From positions 1 through 39,561 of the forward strand of contig JBDTNQ010000027.1 in assembly GCA_039933635.1 (NCBI GenBank): a stretch of 39,561 nt of DNA. Direction: 5' to 3'. Origin of the DNA: JBDTNQ01 sp039933635 (GTDB taxonomy: Bacteria > Acidobacteriota > Vicinamibacteria > Vicinamibacterales > SCN-69-37). The notes beneath the pieces were generated by a model. The model did no database searches and had not been told where the DNA came from. It worked only from the letters and a program-made list of their open reading frames with translations. The number at the start of each line of letters is the position of its first letter. Position 1 is the first letter of the stretch. This document shows positions 1-7,529 of the stretch, piece after piece. The translations under genes were made by a program, and so were the position numbers.

Positions 1-2
1 TC

Positions 3-440
3 AGCTACACGATCAGCTTCGATCACCCGATGCTCCGCCATCAGCAGAAGACGCTGGACCTCGATGAGCAGGTGTTCATGGACGAGATCGCGCCGGCTCG
101 CACGTTCGGCTTCCTCAAGGAAGTCGAAATGCTGAGGCAACGCGGCCTCGCGCTCGGCGGCTCACTCGAGAACGCCATCGTCCTCGGCGAAACCGGCGTC
201 TTGAACCCGCTCCGTTTCGAAGACGAGTTCGTGCGTCACAAAATTCTCGACGTGATCGGCGACCTTGCCCTGGTCGGGCACCCGATCCAGGGGCACCTCG
301 TCGTCCATCGCGGCGGGCACTCCCTGCACACGAGCCTCGCGGCTGAACTGTTGCGCCAGTCCGACGCGTGGGAATTTGCCGACGGGCTCGCGACCGATCG
401 TGTCGCCGTCGCGGTCGGCGCGCGCGTCCCCGCGAACTGA
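3..440 (+). CDS. lpxC: UDP-3-O-acyl-N-acetylglucosamine deacetylase, C-terminal part
   Basis: This is the 3' end of lpxC; the start lies before the window and the reading frame enters at base 3. LpxC is the zinc-dependent cytosolic enzyme that commits UDP-3-O-acyl-GlcNAc to lipid A synthesis. Visible family landmarks are SFDHP near the entry point, the segment ARTFGFLKEVEMLR, the GLALGGSLENA stretch, and the late zinc-site motif RHKILDVIGDLALVG, whose His and Asp are metal ligands. The conserved GHPIQGHLVVHRGGHSLH with the catalytic His follows. The tail after that is short and variable, as is usual. It marks the organism as a diderm with lipopolysaccharide. The downstream 115 bases are a C-rich tandem repeat rather than an obvious terminator. 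Recognition is firm; only the N-terminal half is unseen. Confidence 0.95.
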   Translation, partial: SYTISFDHPMLRHQQKTLDLDEQVFMDEIAPARTFGFLKEVEMLRQRGLALGGSLENAIVLGETGVLNPLRFEDEFVRHKILDVIGDLALVGHPIQGHLVVHRGGHSLHTSLAAELLRQSDAWEFADGLATDRVAVAVGARVPAN

Positions 441-453
441 CCCTCGTCCCGTC

Positions 454-555
454 GCCCCCCGGCCCCCCGGCCCCCTGGTCCCCTTGGTCCCGCGGTCCCC
501 CGGTCCCCCGGTCCCCTGGTCCCCCGGTCCCCTGGTCCCCTTGGCCCCCCGGTCC
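454..555. repeat. C-rich octamer tandem repeat (GGTCCCCC-like)
   Basis: About twelve degenerate copies of an 8-base unit, GGTCCCCC / GGTCCCCT / GGCCCCCT, fill the space between two convergent genes (lpxC and the 91-aa gene). Seen from the minus strand this is a run of GGGGACC blocks with many G4-G5 tracts, so it could fold into G-quadruplexes. No gene or normal terminator is visible here. Confidence 0.85.
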
Positions 556-831
556 CTACTCTTCCGTCGTCCGAATCGCCTTCCGGACGAGCGCCACCAT
601 CCGGTCGTTCTCGAACCGGTTGAAGCTCATGAAGAGGCTCTCCCTCAGATAGGTGCGCAGCTCGACGTCCGTCAGTTGCGCGATCAGGTGCTGCACCTCT
701 CGATCGACATCTTCGAACCCGTAATCGAGTTCCTGGCGCCGGGCCAGATCGCGCGAGATGGCCTCGATCACGGCCAGGACGTCGCCGTCGAGGTCAATCG
801 TCGTGCCTGAGGAAGTCGTAATCGTCCGCAT
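556..831 (-). CDS. Hypothetical 91-aa protein of sigma/STAS operon
   Basis: I do not recognise this family. The 91-residue product starts with the ATG at 831, two bases after the stop of the STAS gene (TAG-CC-ATG), so translation is almost certainly coupled to it. Longer upstream starts exist in frame but would run through the STAS gene and are not favoured. The sequence is polar and mostly predicted helical, with many Asp/Glu/Arg residues after residue 15 and no signal peptide or membrane segment. It is the third gene of an operon: ECF-type sigma factor, STAS protein, this gene. A role in the same regulatory unit is inference from position only. Its stop abuts the C-rich octamer repeat. Confidence 0.7.
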   Translation of the reverse strand: MRTITTSSGTTIDLDGDVLAVIEAISRDLARRQELDYGFEDVDREVQHLIAQLTDVELRTYLRESLFMSFNRFENDRMVALVRKAIRTTEE

Positions 832-833
832 GG

Positions 834-1175
834 CTACGCTCCAAAACTTGCGAGCGCCGACGCGCGGTCGGCGTAGAACTCGAGGAAGTTGTGCGCACCG
901 GTCATCGTGAGCATCGTCTCCACGCGCTTCTGCACGTGGGCCAGTTTCAACACCCCGCCCGCCGCCGACGCCTGACGATAGAGGTCCATGAGACACCCAA
1001 TCGTCGCGCTGTCGACGTAGCCGACGGCCCCGAGATCGACCACGATGCGCTTTTCCCCCTGCGCAATCAGCGCCGTGGCCGCCGTCGCGAAATCCGGCAG
1101 GATCGGATAGGTCAGACGGGCTTCGTGCACCTCGAGGATGGCCACCCCGCCACTGTGAGACGTCGTCACATTCAT
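834..1175 (-). CDS. STAS-domain anti-sigma factor antagonist
   Basis: A 113-residue single STAS domain of the SpoIIAA/RsbV type. The core VVDLGAVGYVDSATIGCLMD matches the segment that carries the phosphorylatable serine in anti-anti-sigma factors (here the Ser in VDSA). Such proteins bind an RsbW-type kinase/anti-sigma factor when unphosphorylated and so release a sigma factor. The ATG overlaps the stop of the upstream sigma gene by four bases (ATGA), and a 91-aa gene follows after two bases. No RsbW-like kinase or PP2C phosphatase is seen in the window, so the partner must be encoded elsewhere or the protein works differently. A STAS protein placed directly behind an ECF-type sigma gene, rather than a SigB-type one, is noteworthy. 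Family assignment is good; the specific role is inference. Confidence 0.88.
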   Translation of the reverse strand: MNVTTSHSGGVAILEVHEARLTYPILPDFATAATALIAQGEKRIVVDLGAVGYVDSATIGCLMDLYRQASAAGGVLKLAHVQKRVETMLTMTGAHNFLEFYADRASALASFGA

Positions 1176-1792
1176 TCCAATCCTCCGGGCGTGGCCGGCT
1201 TCGGCACCGGCCGCATCTCTTGCAGACGCGTGATCTGACGCGCCAGTTCCAGTCGTCCGCGATTGATTCTCGACTTCACCGTGCCTTCCGGCAGGTGCAG
1301 CCGTTCGGCAATCTCCAAATAGGAAAATTCCTGCAGATCGCGCAACACCACCGCCTCACGCAACGCCGGCGGCAGCTCGGCCAGCGCCTGACGCACGAGG
1401 GCCTTCAGGTCGAGCTGCTCGAGCTGGCGGTCGGGGCCCCGATCCGGCGACGCGGGCGAGAGCTCCCCGGCATCCACGTCGCGCGCCATCGTCTCGCGCT
1501 CCTTCCGCAGACTGCGATAGTGATCGATGCACAGATTCCGGCTGATGCTGATGAGCCAGGTCTGGAAGTTGGCGCGACGATCGAACGTGTGGAGCGCCTT
1601 GAAGATGCGCAGGAAGATGTCCTGCGTGAGATCCTCGGCCTCGTCGTGCCGGCCGACGAACTTGTACGCAAGGTTGAACACCTTGCGCCAGTGCATGCGG
1701 ACAATCTGCTCCCACGCCGCCTGATCCCCCTCGAGACAACGCTCGACGAGCTCATTGACCGAGACTGGCGCTGGAGAAGGCTCAGGGGACAT
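1172..1792 (-). CDS. ECF-type RNA polymerase sigma factor
   Basis: A 206-residue sigma-70 family protein of the ECF group. Region 2 is visible in the first half (FNLAYKFVGRHDEAEDLTQ, then the DIFLRIFKALHTFD helix and FQTWLISISRNLCIDHYR); region 4 is near the C-terminus (AELPPALREAVVLRDLQEF, then EIAERLHLPEGTVKSRINRG, a helix-turn-helix). The linker is acidic and proline-rich. I chose the ATG at 1792 (MSPEPSPAP) because the longer in-frame extension to 1963 is low-quality arginine/cysteine-rich sequence that runs across the divergent lysA start. The gene heads an operon with the STAS gene, overlapping it by four bases. It diverges from lysA with 83 bases between them. Confidence 0.9.
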   Translation of the reverse strand: MSPEPSPAPVSVNELVERCLEGDQAAWEQIVRMHWRKVFNLAYKFVGRHDEAEDLTQDIFLRIFKALHTFDRRANFQTWLISISRNLCIDHYRSLRKERETMARDVDAGELSPASPDRGPDRQLEQLDLKALVRQALAELPPALREAVVLRDLQEFSYLEIAERLHLPEGTVKSRINRGRLELARQITRLQEMRPVPKPATPGGLE

Positions 1793-1875
1793 CAGACGGC
1801 TCTGAGGCGTCCGGGCATCATAGCAAAACCGCACCACACACCCGCCGCGGCCAACGGAGTACAATCTCCAGCTCT

Positions 1876-3120
1876 GTGACCGGATTCCTTCGCCTCCAGA
1901 ACGAGTGGACCTGCGACGGCACGCCCCTTTCAGGCATCGCCCACACCTTCGGCACGCCAACACACGTGTACAGCGCAGCGCTCCTCACCGAGCGCTATCG
2001 TGCGTACGACGCGGCCTTCAGCGACATCCGACACCGCGTGCACTACGCCATCAAAGCCAACGCCACCCTGGCCGTCGTCAGACACATGCGCCAGCTCGGT
2101 GCCGCAGGCGACGCCAACTCGGGCGGTGAACTGGAAGTGGCACTCCGCGCCGGATTTTCGCCCGCCGAAGTCGTCTTCACGGGCGTCGGAAAGACGCACG
2201 CAGAGCTCGAGCGCGCCGTCGCCCTGGATCTCGCGGCGATCAATGCCGAGTCCCTCGGCGAAGTCGATCGCATCGCCGCCATTGCCCAGGCCCAGGGACG
2301 TCAGGCTCGCGTCGCCCTCCGCATCAACCCGGATGTGGACGCGGGCTCCCATCCCCACATCTCAACCGGGTCCCGCATCACCAAATTCGGCGTGTCCTTG
2401 GACGATGCCCCGAACATGGTGATGGCGATGGCATCGAAAGCGAGTTTGAAGGTGGTTGGCCTTCACGTGCACATCGGATCCCAAATCACCTCGGCCGAAC
2501 CCCTCGCCAAGGGCGCGGCCGTCGTGGCCGACCTCGCACGCCAGCTGATGGCCAACGGCATCCCCCTGGAACACCTGGACGTTGGCGGTGGCCTCGGGAT
2601 CGAATACCAGGACAGCCAACCCGTCCTCTCCCCCGATGCCTACGCCGCCGCCCTCATGCCCATCGTCCGTTCCACCGGCCTGACGCTGCTGCTCGAACCA
2701 GGCCGATGGCTGGTCGGACCCGCCGGGGCCATCGTGACCGAGGTCGTCGATCTGAAACGCCGACCCGATGGCAAGTGGTTCGTCATCGTCGATGCGGGCA
2801 TGACCGATCTGATGCGACCCGCGCTCTACGGCGCGTTCCATCGTATCGAGCCTGTCACCCCACGTCCCGGCGAGCCCATCCTCGCCGATATTGTCGGACC
2901 CGTGTGCGAGACGACAGACACCTTGGGCGTCGGCCGGACCGTCGCGCCCGTCGAGGTGGGCGATTTGATGGTCGTCCGAGACACGGGTGCCTATGGTGCC
3001 GTCATGGCGTCCAACTACAATCGACGGCCGATGGCGGCCGAGGTTCTGGTGGAAAGCGGCGCGCCGCGCTTGATCCGACGGAGACAGACCGTCGACGACA
3101 TCCTGCAGTGGGATCTCTGA
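1876..3120 (+). CDS. lysA: Diaminopimelate decarboxylase
   Basis: This PLP enzyme of the alanine-racemase fold (type III) converts meso-diaminopimelate to L-lysine, the last step of the DAP pathway. It has 414 residues, a normal length. The Schiff-base lysine lies in HYAIKANA (about residue 60). Further landmarks are HVHIGSQI, the glycine-rich phosphate loop VGGGLGIEY, LEPGRWLVG, and the active-site cysteine in GPVCETTDTLG. Translation begins at a GTG at 1876; no ATG is better placed upstream. The stop overlaps the tmk start as TGATG, so lysA and tmk form a coupled pair. Confidence 0.96.
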   Translation: MTGFLRLQNEWTCDGTPLSGIAHTFGTPTHVYSAALLTERYRAYDAAFSDIRHRVHYAIKANATLAVVRHMRQLGAAGDANSGGELEVALRAGFSPAEVVFTGVGKTHAELERAVALDLAAINAESLGEVDRIAAIAQAQGRQARVALRINPDVDAGSHPHISTGSRITKFGVSLDDAPNMVMAMASKASLKVVGLHVHIGSQITSAEPLAKGAAVVADLARQLMANGIPLEHLDVGGGLGIEYQDSQPVLSPDAYAAALMPIVRSTGLTLLLEPGRWLVGPAGAIVTEVVDLKRRPDGKWFVIVDAGMTDLMRPALYGAFHRIEPVTPRPGEPILADIVGPVCETTDTLGVGRTVAPVEVGDLMVVRDTGAYGAVMASNYNRRPMAAEVLVESGAPRLIRRRQTVDDILQWDL

Positions 3121-3713
3121 TGCTCATCGCGTTCGAAGGCCTCGACCAGAGCGGTAAAGAAACACAGGCGCGCCAGTTGCGCGCCCGCATCCAGCAGGAC
3201 AGCCGCGTCGTTCGCGCCCTGTCCTTTCCGGATTACGAAACGTCGATCGGCACGGAAATCCGCCAGGCACTCGCCGGCGAACGCGAGTACGGAGCGGATG
3301 TCATGCAGCTCCTCTACGTCGCGAATCGCTTCGAGTACAGGCGCCGCATCGAAAGCTGGCTCCAAGCCGGAGACGTCATCGTGTGCGACCGGTATCGGGC
3401 GTCGAGCATCGCGTACGGCGAGGCGCAGGATCTCGATCCTGAGTGGCTCGACTTGATCCAACGCCACCTGCCGCGAGCCTCGATTACCGTCCTGCTCGAC
3501 ATCGCTCCCGAAACCGCCGTCGCACGGAAGCAGACCGGCCGGGACCGCTACGAGCGCGATCTCACGATGCTGGCACGCGTGCGCGAGAGCTACCGGCGAC
3601 AGGCCGCGCAACCCGATTGGATCCTCATCGACGCGGAACAGTCGAAAGATGCCGTGGCGGCGGCCGTGGCGAAGGCTGTGCTGCCACGGCTCGCGCCACC
3701 GTCAACACCCTGA
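3120..3713 (+). CDS. tmk: Thymidylate kinase (dTMP kinase)
   Basis: A 197-residue P-loop kinase that phosphorylates dTMP to dTDP. The Walker A is FEGLDQSGKETQ, with Glu where most bacterial enzymes have Ser/Thr next to Lys; the following Thr could take over. The DRY motif appears as CDRYRASSIAYGEA and the lid as RKQTGRDRYERD. The substrate segment SFPDYETSIGTEIRQAL corresponds to the FP(R/D)Y region. The ATG at 3120 overlaps the lysA stop. The last 89 bases overlap the 3' end of comF on the other strand. Assignment is good; it belongs to a subgroup that differs from E. coli Tmk in the P-loop. Confidence 0.92.
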   Translation: MLIAFEGLDQSGKETQARQLRARIQQDSRVVRALSFPDYETSIGTEIRQALAGEREYGADVMQLLYVANRFEYRRRIESWLQAGDVIVCDRYRASSIAYGEAQDLDPEWLDLIQRHLPRASITVLLDIAPETAVARKQTGRDRYERDLTMLARVRESYRRQAAQPDWILIDAEQSKDAVAAAVAKAVLPRLAPPSTP

Positions 3714-4416
3714 CCGCCCTCGCTCCAGCCTCCAGCAGCGCACGACTGCACCCCTCCACCGTCGCCCCCGTCGTCATCACATCGTCTACGAGAACGAGGG
3801 TGGCGCCGCGGAGCTGATGGGTGGCGCCGTGGAACGCCGAGATGGAGGACCAGAGACGGGTCGTGAAGGCGTCGTCGATGGCCGCCTCGCGGTGCGCAGC
3901 AGAGAGCGTGGACTGGGGCGGGCCGTGGCGCGTGCGGCGAAGGACGCGCCAGACAGGCCGCTTGAGATGCTGGGCGAGATCGTCCGCCTGATTGAATCCT
4001 CGATGCAGGGAGCGCCATGGGTGCAACGGCACGGGGACGACCGCGTCCACGTCTGAAAGAATCCCGCCGCCAGCGTGGAGGAGCAGCCGCGCCAGCGGAG
4101 CCGCCAGGATGCGCCGTCGCTCGTATTTGAAGGCGTGAATCAGGTCGCGGACCGAACCATCGTAGAGCGCCGCGCTGCGCGCCACGTCGAAGCTGGGCGG
4201 CGCCTGCAGGCAGCGTGCGCAGAGCGGCACGAGCCGCGGCCCGGCCGGAAGGGCGTCACCACACCAGTCACACCACGGTGGCGTCAGCCGGCGGATTGAG
4301 CGCCAGCACGCGCCACAGACGGGCCCGTCGAGCGGCCGTTCGAGGCGCGCGCGACACGCGGCGCAAACCGGTGAAAGGAGGGCACGGACAAGGACGTTGG
4401 CAGCAGCAGCCAGCAT
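3625..4416 (-). CDS. ComF-family phosphoribosyltransferase-like protein
   Basis: A 263-residue ComF/GntX family protein. The N-terminus has three cysteine pairs typical of the family zinc finger (CAACRARL, CGACWRSI, CDWCGDAL, then CARC). A phosphoribosyltransferase domain follows, with PVPLHPWRSLHRGFNQAD and the PRPP-binding loop LVLVDDVMTTGATVEG. In naturally competent bacteria ComF helps carry incoming single-stranded DNA; in others its role is unclear. A competence gene, dprA, is also in this window. The domain would normally end near VRVLTVARA; the last ~25 residues are a proline/arginine-rich tail that overlaps the end of tmk in antisense. The start at 4416 gives the expected MLxxxxxVLxxLLxPxC opening. 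It follows rsfS after 108 bases and may be the last gene of that operon. Confidence 0.88.
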   Translation of the reverse strand: MLAAAANVLVRALLSPVCAACRARLERPLDGPVCGACWRSIRRLTPPWCDWCGDALPAGPRLVPLCARCLQAPPSFDVARSAALYDGSVRDLIHAFKYERRRILAAPLARLLLHAGGGILSDVDAVVPVPLHPWRSLHRGFNQADDLAQHLKRPVWRVLRRTRHGPPQSTLSAAHREAAIDDAFTTRLWSSISAFHGATHQLRGATLVLVDDVMTTGATVEGCSRALLEAGARAVRVLTVARAVAAQPSPRPPPRHLSTVPRR

Positions 4417-4489
4417 GACGTGATACGGACCACGTCACTGCAAACGGAACGCCGCGCAAATTGGCCAGGGAATTCGCCAAACGCCGTCA

Positions 4490-4514
4490 GAAGATCGCAG
4501 ATTCTGCGATCTTC
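4490..4514. other. Perfect 10-bp stem-loop between rsfS and comF
   Basis: GAAGATCGCA (4490-4499) and TGCGATCTTC (4505-4514) are perfect inverted repeats around a 5-base loop. They lie 10 bases after the rsfS stop. There is no T-run after the hairpin on the minus strand, so it is not a standard intrinsic terminator; it could be an attenuating or RNA-processing element between rsfS and comF. Confidence 0.6.
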
Positions 4515-4524
4515 CGCGAGCACG

Positions 4525-4914
4525 TCACGCAGGAATTTCAATGCGCTCGGCGTCGCCCCACAGTTTTTCGAGGCTGTAGAACTCACGCGTGGCCGGCGTG
4601 AAGATGTGCACCACGAAGTCGAAGTAGTCGATCAGAATCCACTCACCGCGCTGCACGCCCTCGATGAGCGCCGGCTTCGTGCCATGTTTGCGCAGCGCTT
4701 CCTGAATGCCATCAGCAATCGCCTGCACCTGGCGCGTGTTCGCCCCCGTGCAGATGACGAAGAAGTCCGTGAACGCCAATCCCTTCCGCAGGTCGAGGAC
4801 GATGAGATCGAGGGATTTTTTGTCGGCAGCCGCGCCCACGACGAGCGCCAACTCGGTGGAAAGCGCGGCGGTGCTGGCGGGCTTCTTGCGGGAACGGCGA
4901 ACGGCTTTCTTCAT
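4525..4914 (-). CDS. rsfS: Ribosomal silencing factor RsfS
   Basis: A 129-residue member of the RsfS/Iojap family, which binds ribosomal protein L14 and blocks subunit joining when nutrients are short. Characteristic segments are LDLIVLDLRKGLAFTDFFVI, CTGANTRQVQAIADGI and GEWILIDYFDFVVHIF. The C-terminus REFYSLEKLWGDAE is also diagnostic. The N-terminal 20 residues are basic (KKAVRRSRKKP) and longer than in E. coli. It follows nadD after 20 bases, the usual nadD-rsfS order, in the operon that starts at rplU. Confidence 0.95.
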   Translation of the reverse strand: MKKAVRRSRKKPASTAALSTELALVVGAAADKKSLDLIVLDLRKGLAFTDFFVICTGANTRQVQAIADGIQEALRKHGTKPALIEGVQRGEWILIDYFDFVVHIFTPATREFYSLEKLWGDAERIEIPA

Positions 4915-4934
4915 GCGTGTCCTTGTCGAGACCT

Positions 4935-5615
4935 TCAGCCGACTGATCGGGTCGTCGCTTGGTTCGATGTGCTGACTTCGGAGCTCGAACGTCCGTACAA
5001 CCCGTATTTCCCAATATGCCGGGCGACAGGGGCCGGCACCAGCCCCTCAAGGCCGTCCCCGGCGATCACAGCCTCTCGCACGCCCGTCGACGACACCGCC
5101 GTCGTCGGGGCGTCTACCAGAAAGATACTCGGAGCACGGGGCACCTCGCACGGCGTATCTCGCATGCGATCCGCCAGCGCCGGAACGGCTGCCCGGACCG
5201 CCCGTGCGGGAATGCCCGGACGTGAGAGCACGACGAAATGGCAGCGGTCGAGAATTTCGGGATACGCCTTCCAGGTCGGGAGGTCACTGAACGCGTCGGC
5301 GCCGAGAATGAGGAAGAGCGATTCCCCAGACACGCCTTGTGCTGCCAGCCGGTCGAGGGTCGCGAAGGTGTACGACGGCCCCTCCGTCTGCATCTCCACG
5401 TCGGATGCGAGCAGGCCCTCCTGATCGGCCACCGCCTCGGCCACCATGGCAAAACGATGGGCCGGCGACGCATACGGACGCGTCCTGTGTGGCGGGATCC
5501 TCGCGGGGACGAGCCAGACGACGTCGAGTGAGAGGGCCAGGCGGGCGGCGTGCGCGACATCGAGATGGCCGCAGTGCACCGGATCGAATGTGCCCCCGAG
5601 AAGGCCAATCCTCAT
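4935..5615 (-). CDS. nadD: Nicotinate-nucleotide adenylyltransferase
   Basis: NadD joins nicotinate mononucleotide and ATP to form deamido-NAD in NAD synthesis. The 226-residue protein opens with the nucleotidyltransferase signature MRIGLLGGTFDPVHCGHLD, which includes the HxGH motif. The second ATP-binding signature is seen as SSTGVREAV near the C-terminus. LFLILGADAFSDLPTWKAY is also typical. I take the ATG at 5615 because the signature starts there and it overlaps the obgE stop (ATGA); an in-frame ATG farther upstream would add 15 non-conserved residues. The C-terminus has a Ser/Thr-rich tail of about 18 residues that the family does not need. Confidence 0.95.
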   Translation of the reverse strand: MRIGLLGGTFDPVHCGHLDVAHAARLALSLDVVWLVPARIPPHRTRPYASPAHRFAMVAEAVADQEGLLASDVEMQTEGPSYTFATLDRLAAQGVSGESLFLILGADAFSDLPTWKAYPEILDRCHFVVLSRPGIPARAVRAAVPALADRMRDTPCEVPRAPSIFLVDAPTTAVSSTGVREAVIAGDGLEGLVPAPVARHIGKYGLYGRSSSEVSTSNQATTRSVG

Positions 5616-6661
5616 GCGCGATCGCCCACCAGGTCGGCCGGTGGTGCGACCTCTCGCCACATCGCTTCGAGCAACGCGGGCACGCCTTCACCCGTAGCGG
5701 CCGAAATCTCGTAGAACGGAATCTTGCGCTTCTTGAGGTGCTGCTTGAGACGCTTCACGCGATCGGGATCGTCGACCGCATCAATCTTGTTCGCCGCGGC
5801 GACCTGCGGCTTTCGCGCCAGGGCGCCAGCCGTCTGGTCGTCCGAACCGGCGAACTGCTCCAGTTCGCGACAGATGATCTCGAAGTCCTCGATGGGATCG
5901 CGTCCCGAGCCGGAGGACACGTCGATCATGTGCACCAGCACCTTGGTGCGTTCCAGATGCGCCAGGAACTTCGTGCCCAACCCGTGTCCGAGATGCGCGC
6001 CTTCGATCAGGCCCGGCACGTCAGCCACGACAAAGGAACGGTCGCCCTTCAACTGAACGACGCCCAGGTTGGGGGCGAGCGTCGTGAAGGGGTAGTCGGC
6101 AATCTTGGGACGCGCCGCTGAGATGCGGGCGATCAACGTGCTCTTGCCGGCGTTGGGGAACCCTACGAGCCCCACGTCTGCCAGCAACTTGAGACGCAGT
6201 CGCACGATCCGCTCTTCACCGGGCGTCCCCGGTTCCGTCCGGCGCGGCGCGCGATTGGTGGACGTCGCGAACTCGGCGTTGCCGTAGCCGCCTCGACCAC
6301 CGCGCGCGACCAGAACGGGCTTCCCGATCTCCGTGAGGTCGGCCAGCTCGATCAAGCCCTCCGGTGAGACCTCATACGCGACCGTGCCGGGAGGCACCTC
6401 GAGCAGCGTGTCTTCGCCATCGCGGCCGGTACAATTCGACCCCATGCCGTGTTGGCCACGGTCGCCATTGAATTCCGGATGGAAGCGGTAGGTCACCAGC
6501 GTGTTCTGATGAGCGCTGGCGACAAGGTAGATCGAGCCGCCACGGCCCCCATTGCCGCCGTTGGGCCCTCCGCGAGGCACGCGGAATTCCCGACGGAAGC
6601 TCATGCACCCGTTGCCGCCGTCGCCTGCGTGAATTTTGATGTCGACTTCGTCGACGAACAT
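5612..6661 (-). CDS. obgE: Obg-family GTPase
   Basis: A 349-residue Obg/CgtA GTPase involved in 50S assembly and stress control. The N-terminal glycine-rich Obg fold (residues 1-160) has FRREFRVPRGGPNGGNGGRG and the later ARGGRGGYGNAEF. The G domain carries G1 GFPNAGKST, G2 PFTTL, G3 DVPGLIEGA, and NKID as G4, with an ISAATGEGV G5-like segment. There is no extra C-terminal OCT domain. Its place after rplU-rpmA is the common bacterial arrangement. The stop overlaps the nadD start by four bases. Confidence 0.97.
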   Translation of the reverse strand: MFVDEVDIKIHAGDGGNGCMSFRREFRVPRGGPNGGNGGRGGSIYLVASAHQNTLVTYRFHPEFNGDRGQHGMGSNCTGRDGEDTLLEVPPGTVAYEVSPEGLIELADLTEIGKPVLVARGGRGGYGNAEFATSTNRAPRRTEPGTPGEERIVRLRLKLLADVGLVGFPNAGKSTLIARISAARPKIADYPFTTLAPNLGVVQLKGDRSFVVADVPGLIEGAHLGHGLGTKFLAHLERTKVLVHMIDVSSGSGRDPIEDFEIICRELEQFAGSDDQTAGALARKPQVAAANKIDAVDDPDRVKRLKQHLKKRKIPFYEISAATGEGVPALLEAMWREVAPPADLVGDRA

Positions 6662-6747
6662 GGATGGAACTCGAATCGGCCGTCGAAGCCACGCGAGTCC
6701 CCCGGCGCGAGGCCGGAAGGGCGTCGCGCAATCGGTAGGGAACTCGC

Positions 6748-7020
6748 CTAGCTCTGGGCCTTTTGTGCCACGGGGATGACGCTGATTCTGCGTCCGCTTC
6801 CGCCGTGGTCGGAGAACTTCACGTGACCCGTCACCTTCGCGAACAACGTGTCGTCCTTACCGCGGCCGACATTCAGGCCCGGACGAAACCGCTGACCGCG
6901 CTGCCGAATCAGGATCGACCCGCCGGTCACCAGATTGCCGTCGTGTCGCTTGACCCCGAGACGTTGCGAGTTGCTGTCGCGACCGTTCCGGGAACTACCT
7001 TGACCTTTTTTGTGAGCCAT
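6748..7020 (-). CDS. rpmA: 50S ribosomal protein L27
   Basis: A 90-residue bL27. It begins MAHKKGQGSSRNGRDSNSQR, the conserved N-terminus that reaches the peptidyl-transferase centre, so no N-terminal cleavage extension of the Firmicutes type is present. GVKRHDGNLVTGGSILIRQRG and the FRPGLNVGRGKDDTLFA segment are family hallmarks. It lies 18 bases after rplU and 86 bases before obgE in the same operon. Confidence 0.97.
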   Translation of the reverse strand: MAHKKGQGSSRNGRDSNSQRLGVKRHDGNLVTGGSILIRQRGQRFRPGLNVGRGKDDTLFAKVTGHVKFSDHGGSGRRISVIPVAQKAQS

Positions 7021-7038
7021 GACGAACCCTGGCGATGA

Positions 7039-7353
7039 CTAAACGTTGATGCTGGTGACGCGCACGCGCGTCTGCTGGGACCGATGCCCCATGGACTTGC
7101 GATACTGCTTGCGGCGCTTCATCTTGAAGACGCGAATCTTCTTGCCCAGCGTCTGGGCTTCCACGATAGCCGACACGGACGCGCCCGCTACGTAGGGCTT
7201 CCCCGTAACCACGTCGCCACCATCGGTCTCGACGAGGAGGACCTTGTCGAACGTGTACTCGCTGCCGGGTTCAACCTCGAGCCGGTCGACCACGATCAGC
7301 GCGCCAGGCGCCACCTTTTCCTGCCGACCACCCGCTTCAACAATCGCGTACAT
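7039..7353 (-). CDS. rplU: 50S ribosomal protein L21
   Basis: A 104-residue bL21, beginning MYAIVEAGGRQEKVAPG. The C-terminal RNA-binding stretch KMKRRKQYRKSMGHRSQQT is characteristic. It is the first gene of the minus-strand operon rplU-rpmA-obgE-nadD-rsfS. Upstream are a possible promoter and a short stem-loop in the leader. Confidence 0.97.
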   Translation of the reverse strand: MYAIVEAGGRQEKVAPGALIVVDRLEVEPGSEYTFDKVLLVETDGGDVVTGKPYVAGASVSAIVEAQTLGKKIRVFKMKRRKQYRKSMGHRSQQTRVRVTSINV

Positions 7354-7390
7354 GCGAACGCTCCAGCACCTTGGAAGACCTTGAACAGCA

Positions 7391-7458
7391 GACGCGCAAA
7401 AAGACGCGCGTCAGAACCACCAAGGGTAACATAAAAAAGACCGGGCGTTGAATGACAA
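7391..7458 (-). promoter_or_regulatory. Possible rplU operon promoter and leader stem-loop
   Basis: On the minus strand TTGTCA (7458-7453) and TATGTT (7433-7428) are 19 bases apart and could be a weak sigma-70 promoter. It overlaps the terminator of the preceding gene. The predicted leader holds a perfect 7-bp hairpin, GACGCGC (7391-7397) with GCGCGTC (7406-7412), whose loop is U-rich. Such a structure before rplU could be a ribosomal-protein autoregulatory element, but I cannot match it to a known L21 leader. Confidence 0.35.
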
Positions 7459-7467
7459 CACCCGGTC
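7431..7467 (-). terminator. Rho-independent terminator
   Basis: A 12-bp stem with one mismatch: arms at 7439-7450 and 7456-7467, loop of five bases. On the minus strand it is followed by TCTTTTTTAT, a good U-tract. It would end transcription of the lipoprotein gene at 7530-8291 before the rplU operon begins. Confidence 0.85.
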
Positions 7468-7529
7468 GCTCAAGCCCGTCCGCCCCAGCCGGGCGCCCCG
7501 ATAACCAGGGGGCCCGGTGCCTGAAGCCC

